A stretch of DNA of 44,577 nt from Erythrobacteraceae bacterium (GTDB taxonomy: Bacteria > Pseudomonadota > Alphaproteobacteria > Sphingomonadales > Sphingomonadaceae): positions 1-44,577 of the forward strand of contig JAIYAL010000126.1 of NCBI GenBank assembly GCA_027489095.1, given 5' to 3'. Numbering within the stretch: position 1 is the stretch's first letter; each line of letters opens with the position of its first letter. The position numbers and the translations under genes are program-made. Shown here piece after piece: positions 16,518-25,049 of this stretch. Under the pieces are notes generated by a model. That model saw only the letters and a program-made list of their open reading frames with translations, was not told where the DNA came from and ran no database searches.

Positions 16518-17674
16518 GCAATCCATATGCCGAGCGCGCGCGCGAACTGCGCGACCTGATCGAGACCGAGGCGGCCAAGCCAGAGAACGCGAACACGATG
16601 TCGCCAGTGGCGGCAGAAGCGCTGCGCGAGCAAGGGCTGTTCTGGCTGCTCGTGCCCGAAGCGCTGGGCGGCAGCGACGTCTCGGCGGTCACGTTCATCG
16701 AGATGGTCGAGGAACTGGCGGGATCGGACGCGCCCACCGCGTGGTCGCTGATGGCCAATTCGGTAGCGACAATGGTCGCGGCGACCTACAGCTCCGATGC
16801 GCATGTGGCGCGCATGTTCGGCGGTGAACGACTGCCGATCATGTCCTCGACTTATGCGCCAACGGGCAAGGCGACATTCGCGAGCGGCGTCTACCGCGCT
16901 GCGGGCACGCACAATTGGGGCACCGGCATTGGACATGCCGACTGGGTTTCGGGCGCCAATGTCGTATTCGACGATGGCGCACCGGTCATGCAGGCGGACG
17001 GCAAGCCCAAAGTGGTCGGCGCGTTCCTGCGCAAGGATCAGATCCAGTTGGCCGGCAACTGGGATGTTGTGGGGCTTCAGGCCACGGGCAGCGTTGATTA
17101 TGTCGTGCCCGAGCAGGACATTCCCGAGGACTGGACCTTCAACCAGTACTGGACCGAGCCGCAGCGCGCTTCGCGTTCGGCAAACCTCGGCACGCTGGTG
17201 GTGGTCTGCGCGGGGCATACGGCCGTCATGCTCGGCATCGCCCGGCGCGCGCTGCACGAGGCAGCCATGGCGGCTTCGAAGAAGAAGCGGCTCTATTCGG
17301 CGGATTGCATCGCCAACACACCTGTCTTCCAGAATGATTTCCTGAAGCATGAGGCGCTGTTCCAGGCGGCCCGCGCGCGCACCATCGACATCTTTGCCGA
17401 GGCCGACCGACTGGCCGAGGCGGGGCAAGGCCTGTCCGATCTCCAGATCCAGCGGGTACGTCAGGTCACGACCTGGACCCATCAGGTCTGCAAGGACGTG
17501 GTCAATTACGCATTCGGTTCGGTCTCGTCGGCGCTGCGCAATCCCAGCCCGCTGGGCAAGTGCCTGACCGATATCGCGGTGGCCGCGCATCACATCATTG
17601 CCGGGCCGATGTCGCTGATCGACGCTGCCCCGCCGATCATCGCGGGTTGGGCGCAGGACCGCCACCCAAGCTGA
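16514..17674 (+). CDS. Acyl-CoA-dehydrogenase-fold flavin monooxygenase
   Basis: 386 aa. The fold is that of acyl-CoA dehydrogenases: VAAEALREQGLFWLLVPEALGGSDVS, then DAPTAWSLMAN, and a C-terminal helical domain ending in VVNYAFGSVSSALRNPSPLGKCLTDIAVAAHHIIA. The sequence style resembles group D two-component monooxygenases (HsaA, DszC or TdsC type) more than true CoA dehydrogenases, because the usual catalytic Glu region is replaced by the NPSPLGKCLTDIAVAAHH pattern. These enzymes hydroxylate aromatic rings using FMNH2/FADH2 from a separate reductase. No flavin reductase gene is visible in the window. The ATG at 16514 overlaps the upstream TGA; an in-frame ATG at 16508 is also possible. Confidence 0.78.
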   Translation: MSNPYAERARELRDLIETEAAKPENANTMSPVAAEALREQGLFWLLVPEALGGSDVSAVTFIEMVEELAGSDAPTAWSLMANSVATMVAATYSSDAHVARMFGGERLPIMSSTYAPTGKATFASGVYRAAGTHNWGTGIGHADWVSGANVVFDDGAPVMQADGKPKVVGAFLRKDQIQLAGNWDVVGLQATGSVDYVVPEQDIPEDWTFNQYWTEPQRASRSANLGTLVVVCAGHTAVMLGIARRALHEAAMAASKKKRLYSADCIANTPVFQNDFLKHEALFQAARARTIDIFAEADRLAEAGQGLSDLQIQRVRQVTTWTHQVCKDVVNYAFGSVSSALRNPSPLGKCLTDIAVAAHHIIAGPMSLIDAAPPIIAGWAQDRHPS

Positions 17675-17701
17675 ACCAGAGTACCACAAGGAACCAAGTG
17701 C

Positions 17702-19204
17702 ATGACCGGGCCGAACACAGCCGAACCAGCGCGGAAGGGAGTGAGCCTTGCCATCATCGGTGCCGGAATGGGCGGCGTGCTGATGGCGATCAAGCTCAAG
17801 GAAGCGGGCTTCACCGATTTCGTGATTCTCGAAAAAGGCGACCGCGTCGGCGGGACCTGGCGAGAAAACACCTACCCCGGCCTGCACTGCGACTTTCCCT
17901 CGCACTTCTACAGCTACTCGTTCTTCCAGAACCCCAATTGGTCGCGCCGGTTTTCCCCGGGGCCGGAGATCCGGGCCTATCTCGAAAGCGCGGCGCATGT
18001 CTTCGGCGTGCATGATGCCATCCGCTTCAACAGCAAGGTGGTCGACGGGCGGTGGGAGAACGATGCCTGGACGATCACGCTCGAAAGCGGCGAGACCTTG
18101 GTCAGCGATATCCTGATCACCGCCACAGGCTATCTCCACGTTCCCAATTTCCCCGACATTACGGGGCTCGACAGCTTCGCGGGTGCCAAGTTCCACACCG
18201 CGCAATGGGACCATTCGGTCACGCTCGCCGACAAGCGCATCGGGATCATCGGCACGGGCTCGACCTCAACCCAGCTGGTCGCGGAACTGGCTGGCAAGGT
18301 CGCCAAGCTCACCGTGTTTCAGCGCACACCCCAATGGGTCGCGCAGCAGGACAACCCCGCCTACACCGATGCCGAGAAGGCCGCCTTTGCCGCCGATCCC
18401 TCTCTGCTTGCCAAGATGTACGAGGACGAGAAGGCCGAAATGGTCACGCTCGCCGATGGCGCCATTCTCGGCGGCAATCCCGATGCGCGGGCGTTTCTGG
18501 AATCGAACGTGCGCGACAATCTCGCCAGGGTGAAGGATCCTGTGCTGCGCGCCAAGCTGACGCCCGACTACGCGCCGGGCTGCAAGCGCATCGTGATCTC
18601 GCCCCGCTTCTACGAGGCGATCCAGGACCCCGGCTGCGAACTCGTGACCGAGCGCATTGCCTGTGTCGAAGCGGGCGGCGTGCGCACCGACGACAGCGTG
18701 CTGCATGAACTCGATGTCCTCGTCATCGCCACCGGCTATGACACGCAGGCCTATTTCCGGCCGCTGCGACTGACGGGCGCCGATGGCCACAAGATCGAGG
18801 ATATCTGGCGCGAGCGGCCGGTGGCGTTCCGCACCATGACGGTGCCCCACATGCCCAATTTCTTCATGGTCGAAGGCCCGTTCAGCCCGATCGGCAATGT
18901 CTGCGCGTTTCTGACGGCGGAACTGCAGGTCGCGCATATCATCAAGCTGATCAGCATCGCCGCCGATCAGGGCGTGGCGCTGGCCCCGCGTGAGGATGCG
19001 ACCGCGGCATTGCTGGCAACTTACCGGGACGCGGCACGCAAGACGATCTGGGCGACCGGCGGGTGCGTCAGCTGGTATCAGGATTCCGAAGGCGTTCCGA
19101 CGCTGTACCCGTTCCCGAACCAGACCTTCGAGGCGGAAATGACCGCCGATCCGGATCTGGCCGAATATGTCGTCGCGCCGCGCCATGCGCAAGTTTCGGC
19201 ATGA
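17702..19204 (+). CDS. Type I Baeyer-Villiger monooxygenase (BVMO)
   Basis: 500 aa. FAD site GAGMGG at residues 20-25, NADPH site GTGSTS, and between them the Baeyer-Villiger fingerprint FAGAKFHTAQWD (159-170), which fits FxGxxxHxxxW(P/D). KGDRVGGTWRENTYPGLHCD is also typical. The enzyme inserts an oxygen atom next to a ketone to give an ester or lactone, using NADPH and O2. AAGGA lies ~8 nt before the ATG. It sits 27 bp after the flavin monooxygenase gene and overlaps the next SDR by ATGA. With the CocE hydrolase two genes upstream, a ketone-to-ester-to-acid plus alcohol sequence is likely. Substrate is unknown: an aryl ketone, cyclic ketone or side-chain ketone would all fit. Confidence 0.88.
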   Translation: MTGPNTAEPARKGVSLAIIGAGMGGVLMAIKLKEAGFTDFVILEKGDRVGGTWRENTYPGLHCDFPSHFYSYSFFQNPNWSRRFSPGPEIRAYLESAAHVFGVHDAIRFNSKVVDGRWENDAWTITLESGETLVSDILITATGYLHVPNFPDITGLDSFAGAKFHTAQWDHSVTLADKRIGIIGTGSTSTQLVAELAGKVAKLTVFQRTPQWVAQQDNPAYTDAEKAAFAADPSLLAKMYEDEKAEMVTLADGAILGGNPDARAFLESNVRDNLARVKDPVLRAKLTPDYAPGCKRIVISPRFYEAIQDPGCELVTERIACVEAGGVRTDDSVLHELDVLVIATGYDTQAYFRPLRLTGADGHKIEDIWRERPVAFRTMTVPHMPNFFMVEGPFSPIGNVCAFLTAELQVAHIIKLISIAADQGVALAPREDATAALLATYRDAARKTIWATGGCVSWYQDSEGVPTLYPFPNQTFEAEMTADPDLAEYVVAPRHAQVSA

Positions 19205-19962
19205 GCGGGCGTCTTGCCGGCAAGGTCTGCGTGATCACCGGCACCGGTGGCGGCATGGGGGGTGCCGCTGCCGGGATTTTCGCGCGCGAAGGGGCCAAGG
19301 TCGTCGGCTGCGATGTCAATGCGGAGGCCGCGCGCGCCTGTGTCGAGCGGGTTCATGCAGCGGGCGGTGCGATGGTCTCGCTCGAACCCTGCGACTTGCG
19401 CGATGTGGCCGCCTGCGACGCGCTCGTCGCGCTGGCCCTGGAAAGTTATGGCAAGATCGATGTCCTGTTCAACAATGCCGCCGACGCCCATTTCGGCTGG
19501 TTCGAGGACCTGACCCACGCGGACTTCGCCGCAACGCTCGATGCGGAAGTCCAGATCGTCTTCAACCTGACCAAGGCCGCCTGGCCCGCGCTGAAAGAGC
19601 GCGGCGGGTCGATCGTCAACATGGCCTCGGTCTCGGGCTGGATCACCTACAAGGCGCTCCCGGGCCTTGCGCATTCGGCCGGCAAGGGCGCGGTCCTTTC
19701 GATGACCCGTCACCTCGCACTCGAAGGCCGCCATCACGGCATCCGCGTCAATTCGCTGTCCCCGGGTCTGATCGAAACGGGGGCGACCCGCGCGCTGCTG
19801 CAGATGCCCGAGTTTTCCGAAGTGATGCTCGACAAGATCATGCTCGGCCGCGCCGGGCAGCCCGAGGAAGTCGCCGCTGCCGCGCTGTTTCTCGCCTCCG
19901 ACGAGAGCAGCTTCATGACCGCGGCGGACATCCGCATCGATGGCGGCACGACGGCGTGGTGA
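19201..19962 (+). CDS. SDR with catalytic Tyr replaced by His
   Basis: 253 aa. Cofactor motif GTGGGMG (14-20), FNNAAD at 90-95 in place of NNAG, Ser in NMASVSG, and C-terminal IDGGTTAW, so a classical SDR fold. The usual YxxxK reads H158-SAG-K162 (LAHSAGKGAV), and the Ser-to-His segment is about two residues longer than normal. The codon is CAT, one base from TAT. Activity may be altered, or the protein may be a non-classical or structural member. Start at 19201 by ATGA overlap with the BVMO stop. The extradiol dioxygenase gene follows after 21 bp. It could handle the alcohol or ketone on either side of the BVMO step. Confidence 0.82.
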   Translation: MSGRLAGKVCVITGTGGGMGGAAAGIFAREGAKVVGCDVNAEAARACVERVHAAGGAMVSLEPCDLRDVAACDALVALALESYGKIDVLFNNAADAHFGWFEDLTHADFAATLDAEVQIVFNLTKAAWPALKERGGSIVNMASVSGWITYKALPGLAHSAGKGAVLSMTRHLALEGRHHGIRVNSLSPGLIETGATRALLQMPEFSEVMLDKIMLGRAGQPEEVAAAALFLASDESSFMTAADIRIDGGTTAW

Positions 19963-19983
19963 ACCTTAGGCGGGAGAGCTGAC

Positions 19984-20913
19984 ATGGCGGTTTTGGGTGT
20001 TGCCGGATTTACGCTCGAAGTCCCGGACATGGACGCCGGGCTCGCGTTCTACCGCGCCGCAGGGCTGGTCGCCGATGTTTCGGAGGACAGGGCGACACTT
20101 GTCTGCCCCGGTGGCGAGACGCCCTGCGTCACGCTGATCCGCTCGTCCTCACGGATGCGTCTGCACCATGTGACACTGCGCGCCGACGCGCTCGACGAGA
20201 TGGCCGTGCGCGTCCCCGCGCATGGCGGCAAGGTGGTAGAAGCCCCCGCCGGGTTCGGCGCGGACGGCCTTTGGGTCAGCGATCCGCATGGAGTTCTGTT
20301 CCATCTGGTCGAGCTCGCCCCCGAGCCGGCACCGCCTGCCGGTCCATCCTTTGCGATCAATGCGCCCGGGGCAATCGTCCGGGTGCGGCAATCGGCCATG
20401 GCGCCTTCGGGCAACTACCCTCCGGCACGGCCGCGCAAACTGGGCCATGTCGCTCTGTTCACGCCTGACGTGCTCGCCAGCGTGGACTTCGTGACCGATG
20501 CCTTCGGCATGGCCCTCGCCGACCGGGCGCAGGATGTGGTCGCGTTCTGCTGCGCGCGGCGCAGCAGCGACCATCACGTGCTTGCGTTTGCCAAGTCTCC
20601 GGGCACCGGGCTCCACCACGCCAGCTTCCAGGTTGCCGATCCCGACGAGGTCGGCCGCGCGGGGCAAGCGCTGGCGAACGCGGCTGGCCGGGGACACTGG
20701 GGCTTCGGCCGTCACACCATCGGATCGAACTTCTTCCACTATATCCAGGATCCGTGGGGCTCGTGGTTCGAATACTATTCCGACATGGATTACATCGACG
20801 ACCACGCGCTGTGGCAGCCGACGGTCTACGGGATGGAAGACGCCATGGCCAACTGGGGCCCGCCCGTCCCTGCCGATTTCGTGCACAACTATCAGGTTGA
20901 GGCCGCGCAATGA
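19984..20913 (+). CDS. Two-domain VOC protein, extradiol dioxygenase type
   Basis: 309 aa with two vicinal-oxygen-chelate modules. The C-terminal one carries the usual 2-His-1-Glu metal set: His in LGHVALFTPDV (about 155), His in TGLHHASFQVAD (about 211), Glu in WGSWFEYYSDMDYI (about 261). This is the type I extradiol dioxygenase layout (BphC/catechol 2,3-dioxygenase), which opens a catechol ring next to its hydroxyls using Fe(II) and O2. The N-terminal domain is shorter and likely structural. It lies in a block with ring hydroxylases and an FAH-type hydrolase, so it is the likely ring-opening step. GGGAGAG lies just upstream of the ATG, and the stop overlaps the next gene by ATGA. Confidence 0.85.
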   Translation: MAVLGVAGFTLEVPDMDAGLAFYRAAGLVADVSEDRATLVCPGGETPCVTLIRSSSRMRLHHVTLRADALDEMAVRVPAHGGKVVEAPAGFGADGLWVSDPHGVLFHLVELAPEPAPPAGPSFAINAPGAIVRVRQSAMAPSGNYPPARPRKLGHVALFTPDVLASVDFVTDAFGMALADRAQDVVAFCCARRSSDHHVLAFAKSPGTGLHHASFQVADPDEVGRAGQALANAAGRGHWGFGRHTIGSNFFHYIQDPWGSWFEYYSDMDYIDDHALWQPTVYGMEDAMANWGPPVPADFVHNYQVEAAQ

Positions 20914-21626
20914 GCGACCCGGCAGGGAGCAGGCCCGTATGCGCCGTTGTCGGCGTGGGTCCCGGCAATGGTGCGGCGCTGGCCAGAACCTTTGCCAAGG
21001 CGGGCTATGCGCTCGCCTTGATTGCGCGCAGCGCCGAGTTTGCGACCGAGCTTGCTGCCACGTTTGCAGAGGCCCGCGCCTATGTCTGCGACATCGCCGA
21101 GGAAGCCGGGGTTGCCGAAACCTTTGGCCGCATCCGCGCTGAGCTGGGTGACGTGGACGTCCTCATCATGAACGCGGGCACCGGGGCGTGGGGCTCGATC
21201 GAGACGATCAGTCCCGGGCAGTTCGAAGCGGCATGGCGCACCAGCGCGCTCGGAACCCTTCTGGCCAGCCAGCAAGTCATCCCGGCAATGAAGCGCTGCG
21301 GCCAAGGCACGATCCTTGTCATCGGGGCCACCGCTTCGCTGCGGGGTGTGCCCAGTACCGCCGCGGTTGCTCCGGCCAAGGCGGCCCAGCGCATTCTGGC
21401 CGAATCCATGGCGCGTACCCTTGGACCGGCCGGGATTCACGTCTCGGTCCTGATCCTCGACGGCGTGGTCGATATGCCCGCCGCCCGAACGCATTTCGCT
21501 GACAAGCCCGAGGCCTTCTTCATCAAGCCTGACGCGGTGGCCGAGACCGCCCTCGCCCTCGTTCGGCAGGATCGCTCGGCATGGTCTTTCCTGACCGATG
21601 TGCGACCTTTCGGTGAAACGTGGTGA
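20910..21626 (+). CDS. SDR-like protein lacking the YxxxK tyrosine
   Basis: 238 aa. Nucleotide motif GVGPGNG (15-21), NAG in LIMNAGTGAWGS, and GATASLRG where the active-site Ser block lies. The expected YxxxK reads V153-APA-K157. A related SDR subfamily with GATASLRGG has Phe in this position, so loss of Tyr may be a family trait and not a recent mutation. Its catalytic mechanism and substrate are unclear. It overlaps the dioxygenase gene by ATGA and is followed by an 82-bp gap before the FAH gene. Confidence 0.78.
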   Translation: MSDPAGSRPVCAVVGVGPGNGAALARTFAKAGYALALIARSAEFATELAATFAEARAYVCDIAEEAGVAETFGRIRAELGDVDVLIMNAGTGAWGSIETISPGQFEAAWRTSALGTLLASQQVIPAMKRCGQGTILVIGATASLRGVPSTAAVAPAKAAQRILAESMARTLGPAGIHVSVLILDGVVDMPAARTHFADKPEAFFIKPDAVAETALALVRQDRSAWSFLTDVRPFGETW

Positions 21627-21708
21627 TCGCCGTGCTGCCGCTCCGCCTTCCGCATCCCCTCTCCCGGCCTCAGGGCCGCACAGGTTTCAGCGTTTTGGGA
21701 GTTCTGCC

Positions 21709-22554
21709 ATGAAAATTGCCTCGTTCGATGCGGGTGACGGCCCTGAAACGGGCGTTGTGATCGGCAACCGCATCCATTCGACCGGGATTGCCGGCTCCAT
21801 GATCGATCTCATCACCCAATGGGACAAGGTCAAGGATGCCGTTGCCGCCAATGCGGAGCGCGATCCCGGTCTGGCGCTGGATGATATCCGCCTGCTTGCG
21901 CCGGTGGCGCGGCCCGGCAAGATTTTCGCGATCGGCCTCAACTACGCCGACCACATTGCCGAAAGCGCAATGGGAACGCCCGAGAAACAGGTGTGGTTCA
22001 CCAAATCCGTCACGGCGATCAACGCGCCCGCCGATCCGGTATTGATCGCGGCGGGCACCTCTGCGGTCGATTACGAAGTCGAACTCGTCGCGGTTATCGG
22101 CAAGCGCGGCAAGCACATCGCCCGGGAAGACGCCGCGGCCCACGTGTTCGGCTACTGCGTGGGGAACGACGTCACCGAACGCGCCTGGCAGCATGCCACG
22201 GGGCAGTGGTCGCTGGGCAAGTCGTTCGATACCCATGCGCCGATCGGGCCGTGGATCACAACGACGGACGAAGTCGGCGATCCCCACGGCCTCGACCTCA
22301 GCTGCACCGTCAATGGCGAGCTTCGCCAGTCGTCGAACACGCGGCACCTCGTGTTCGATCTATGGGACCAGATCGCGCACCTGTCGCAGGCGATGACGCT
22401 CGAAGTGGGCGATCTGATCTTCACCGGCACGCCCGGCGGCGTGGGCGCGGCGATGAAACCGCCGCGCTTCCTCAAGGCCGGCGACGTGGTGCGCTGCGAA
22501 ATCGAGCATCTCGGCGCGATCGAGGCCGTCTTGCAGGATGAGGAGCCGGCCTGA
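21709..22554 (+). CDS. Fumarylacetoacetate hydrolase (FAH) family protein
   Basis: 281 aa. Metal-binding signature SAVDYEVELVAVIGKRGKHI, GYCVGNDVTERAWQ, and the end region VGDLIFTGTPGGVGAAMKPP, all hallmark FAH segments. These enzymes hydrolyse, hydrate or decarboxylate ring-opened acids (fumarylpyruvate, 2-hydroxypentadienoate, oxaloacetate) with Mg or Mn. Next to an extradiol dioxygenase it most likely acts on the ring-cleavage product. The start at 21709 is preferred over 21598 because the family begins MKIASF-like and GGGAG lies upstream. The stop overlaps the next ATG (TGATG). Confidence 0.87.
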   Translation: MKIASFDAGDGPETGVVIGNRIHSTGIAGSMIDLITQWDKVKDAVAANAERDPGLALDDIRLLAPVARPGKIFAIGLNYADHIAESAMGTPEKQVWFTKSVTAINAPADPVLIAAGTSAVDYEVELVAVIGKRGKHIAREDAAAHVFGYCVGNDVTERAWQHATGQWSLGKSFDTHAPIGPWITTTDEVGDPHGLDLSCTVNGELRQSSNTRHLVFDLWDQIAHLSQAMTLEVGDLIFTGTPGGVGAAMKPPRFLKAGDVVRCEIEHLGAIEAVLQDEEPA

Positions 22555-24026
22555 TGGCGGTCCGTGAATGCGATGTCCTGATCGTTGGTGGCGGTCCGTC
22601 CGGGGTTACCCTCGGCCTGTTCCTCGCCGCTGCCGGCGTGTCGACGATCATAGCCGAGAAGGAGCAAGCCATCTATCCGCTGCCGCGCGGCGCGCATATC
22701 GATCACGAGATAGTACGCATCCTCCAGAATGTCGGGGTCGCCGAAGACGTCATGGCGACCAGCCGGACAGGCGGGCGCTATGAATTCCTGACGGCCGACC
22801 GCCAGATCCTGCTCAGCTTTGACTGGACCGCGCCGGGGGCCTCGGGCTGGCCTTATTCGAACATGATACATCAGCCCTCGCTCGAGGCGGCGCTGCGGAG
22901 CAGGCTGGCGGGCTGCCCCGATGCCGTCTTGCAGGCAGAGTGGACCTTCGTCTCGATGGAGACTGCCTCACAGGGCGTGAGCGCGCATTTTGCAACGCCT
23001 GCCGGTCCGGAAACCGTGCGAGCGCGCTTTATCGTCGGGGCCGACGGCGCGCGTAGTCCGGTGCGCGAGGCGGCGGGGATCGCGATCGACGATCTCGGCT
23101 TCGACGAACCCTGGCTGGTGGTCGACACGATCGTCCACGATCCCGCCCGGCTGCCCGACCGCAACCTGCAGGTCTGCGATCCCGCCCGTCCGACAACCTG
23201 CGTGATGATGGGCAATGGCCGCCATCGCTGGGAATTCATGATCAGGCCGGGCGAGCGGAGCGAGGATGTGCTCGATGATGCGTTCATCGCCGATTTGCTC
23301 AGGCCCTGGGATGTCGAGGGCGCCGTCACGCTGGAGCGCAAGGCGGTCTACCGTTTCCACGCTCGGCTCGCCAAGCAGTGGCGCTTGGGTCCGGTCCTGC
23401 TCGCTGGCGATGCCGCGCACCAGATGCCGCCGTTCGCGGGGCAAGGCATGTGTTCGGGCATGCGCGATGCGGCCAACCTCTGGTGGAAGCTCGTTGAAGT
23501 GATCCAAAGCGGCGCGGACGACCGCCTGCTTGACGCCTATCAGGCCGAGCGCGAGCCCAATGTGCGCGGCATTGTCGACATGGCGATCCTGATGGGGCGC
23601 ACCGTCTGCGTCACAGACCCTGAAGCCGCTGCTGCGCGCGATTCCGCGATGCTCGCCGATCGCGCAGCCGGGCGCAGCCCCGATGCCCAGGCTGGTTATC
23701 CCCCGATCAGCGCAGGCCGGATTCTTGGCGGAAGCGCTGGGGCGGGAGGTTACTTTCCGCAGCCGTGGTCGAACGATCAGCCCGCCCTCCGGCTGGACGA
23801 CGTGACCGGCCCTGGCCCGATGCTGTTCAGCCGCAGCGGCACCGTGCCCGCAGGCAACAGCGGCTTGCGGGTCATGGAACTCGCCGATCCGTCCATCACC
23901 TTTGCGAAGTCAGCCCTCGAAGACTGGCTCGTCCGCCATGATGCCGATGCCGTGCTGGTCCGGCCCGATCACTACGTCTTCGGCAGTGGCGATCCGGCCC
24001 GGCTGATCGCGGCATGGCAACCCTGA
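22554..24026 (+). CDS. FAD-dependent aromatic hydroxylase (MhpA/PheA-like)
   Basis: 490 aa. Rossmann motif GGGPSG (11-16), the GADGARSPVRE segment (DG motif), and GDAAHQMPPFAGQGMCSGMRDAANLWWKL near 285 (GD motif). A C-terminal thioredoxin-like domain follows, as in 3-(3-hydroxyphenyl)propionate hydroxylase and phenol hydroxylase. These enzymes add an ortho hydroxyl to a phenolic ring with NAD(P)H and O2, producing a catechol-type substrate for an extradiol dioxygenase, which is present three genes upstream. Start coupled to the FAH stop. The 46-bp gap after it leads into the NmrA-like gene. Confidence 0.87.
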   Translation: MAVRECDVLIVGGGPSGVTLGLFLAAAGVSTIIAEKEQAIYPLPRGAHIDHEIVRILQNVGVAEDVMATSRTGGRYEFLTADRQILLSFDWTAPGASGWPYSNMIHQPSLEAALRSRLAGCPDAVLQAEWTFVSMETASQGVSAHFATPAGPETVRARFIVGADGARSPVREAAGIAIDDLGFDEPWLVVDTIVHDPARLPDRNLQVCDPARPTTCVMMGNGRHRWEFMIRPGERSEDVLDDAFIADLLRPWDVEGAVTLERKAVYRFHARLAKQWRLGPVLLAGDAAHQMPPFAGQGMCSGMRDAANLWWKLVEVIQSGADDRLLDAYQAEREPNVRGIVDMAILMGRTVCVTDPEAAAARDSAMLADRAAGRSPDAQAGYPPISAGRILGGSAGAGGYFPQPWSNDQPALRLDDVTGPGPMLFSRSGTVPAGNSGLRVMELADPSITFAKSALEDWLVRHDADAVLVRPDHYVFGSGDPARLIAAWQP

Positions 24027-24072
24027 GCGGCGTTCCGCCGCCACCCCAAGAACACCCCTGAGAGGAACACCC

Positions 24073-24993
24073 ATGGAAAATTCACCGTCCGGCCAGACCG
24101 TACCTCCAAGGCGGGTGCTGATCGTGGGGGCTACCGGGTTCCTCGGCGCCAAGATCGTCGCAAACCTGCTGCGCGATCCAACGGTCACAGTCCGCGCGAT
24201 GTCACGCAAGGGCGCGCCTGCGGATGCGGCACCCGGCGCCGAATGGGTTCAAGGCGACATGATGGACCCCGCCTCGCTCGACCGCGCACTCGAAGGGGTG
24301 GACGTGGTTGTCAGTTCGGCCAACGGCTACATGAAGGAAAGCATCGAAATCGACTTTGCCGGCAACCGCAACCTCGTCGAGGCGGCGGCACGGGCCAAGG
24401 TGCGGCGCTTCGTGTTCCTCAGCATCGTCGCCTGCGAGCATGCGGCGGATGTCCCGCATTTCCATGCCAAGAAGGTGGCCGAGGACCTGATCAGGGCAGC
24501 CAATGTGCCCTTTGTCTTCGTGCGCGCCCCTGCCTTCCTCGACCAGAGCGCGGACTACATCGCGAATGCCGTGAAGGGGGGCAAGTTTTATGCGGTCGGG
24601 GACAAGAGCACGCGCTGGTCCTATGTCCTGACCGACGACCTTGCCGCCAATCTGGCAGCCGCAGCGGCCTGGCCCGGCGATGAGATCACCGGCCAGACGA
24701 TCGATATCGGGTGGCGCGACGGCCCGAAAAGCCAGCAGGAAATCGCCGACACCATCGGGAAGCTAGTCGGCAAGCGACTCAAGATCTGGACCGTGCCATG
24801 GGCTGTGTTCAGCGTCCTGGTGCGGCCGATCAGGCTGATCTCGGAACTGGGCTTTGATCTCATGCGCATGTTCCTGTTCTTCCGGCGCGGCGTCTTCGTG
24901 TCCGACATCGCACTGCAGGAACGCTTCTTCGGCCCTGCCCCCACCTCCCGCGATGCCCTGTCGCGCTGGGCGAAGGCCAATGGCCTCGTTTGA
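24073..24993 (+). CDS. NmrA-like NAD(P)-binding protein (atypical SDR)
   Basis: 306 aa. N-terminal GATGFLG (19-25) and a Rossmann fold with DVVVSSANGYMKESIEID, then RFVFLSIVA and the substrate-side FVFVRAPAFLDQSADYI. The C-terminus holds hydrophobic and basic stretches (IWTVPWAVFSVLVRP, FLFFRRGVF) that might associate with a membrane. The family includes redox sensors and NAD(P)-dependent reductases; no YxxxK motif is evident, so the reaction is unknown. AGAGGAAC lies before the ATG. It is followed by the Rieske gene after 56 bp. Confidence 0.75.
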   Translation: MENSPSGQTVPPRRVLIVGATGFLGAKIVANLLRDPTVTVRAMSRKGAPADAAPGAEWVQGDMMDPASLDRALEGVDVVVSSANGYMKESIEIDFAGNRNLVEAAARAKVRRFVFLSIVACEHAADVPHFHAKKVAEDLIRAANVPFVFVRAPAFLDQSADYIANAVKGGKFYAVGDKSTRWSYVLTDDLAANLAAAAAWPGDEITGQTIDIGWRDGPKSQQEIADTIGKLVGKRLKIWTVPWAVFSVLVRPIRLISELGFDLMRMFLFFRRGVFVSDIALQERFFGPAPTSRDALSRWAKANGLV

Positions 24994-25049
24994 CCCGCAT
25001 TTCTGGCCAGACGGCGGCACCGATCTGCCAATTGCAAGGAGAGCTGTCG

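Noticed and set aside
16427-18214. 595-aa minus-strand ORF
   Set aside because: It overlaps the flavin monooxygenase and BVMO genes, both with clear family motifs; no motif is seen in the reverse frame.
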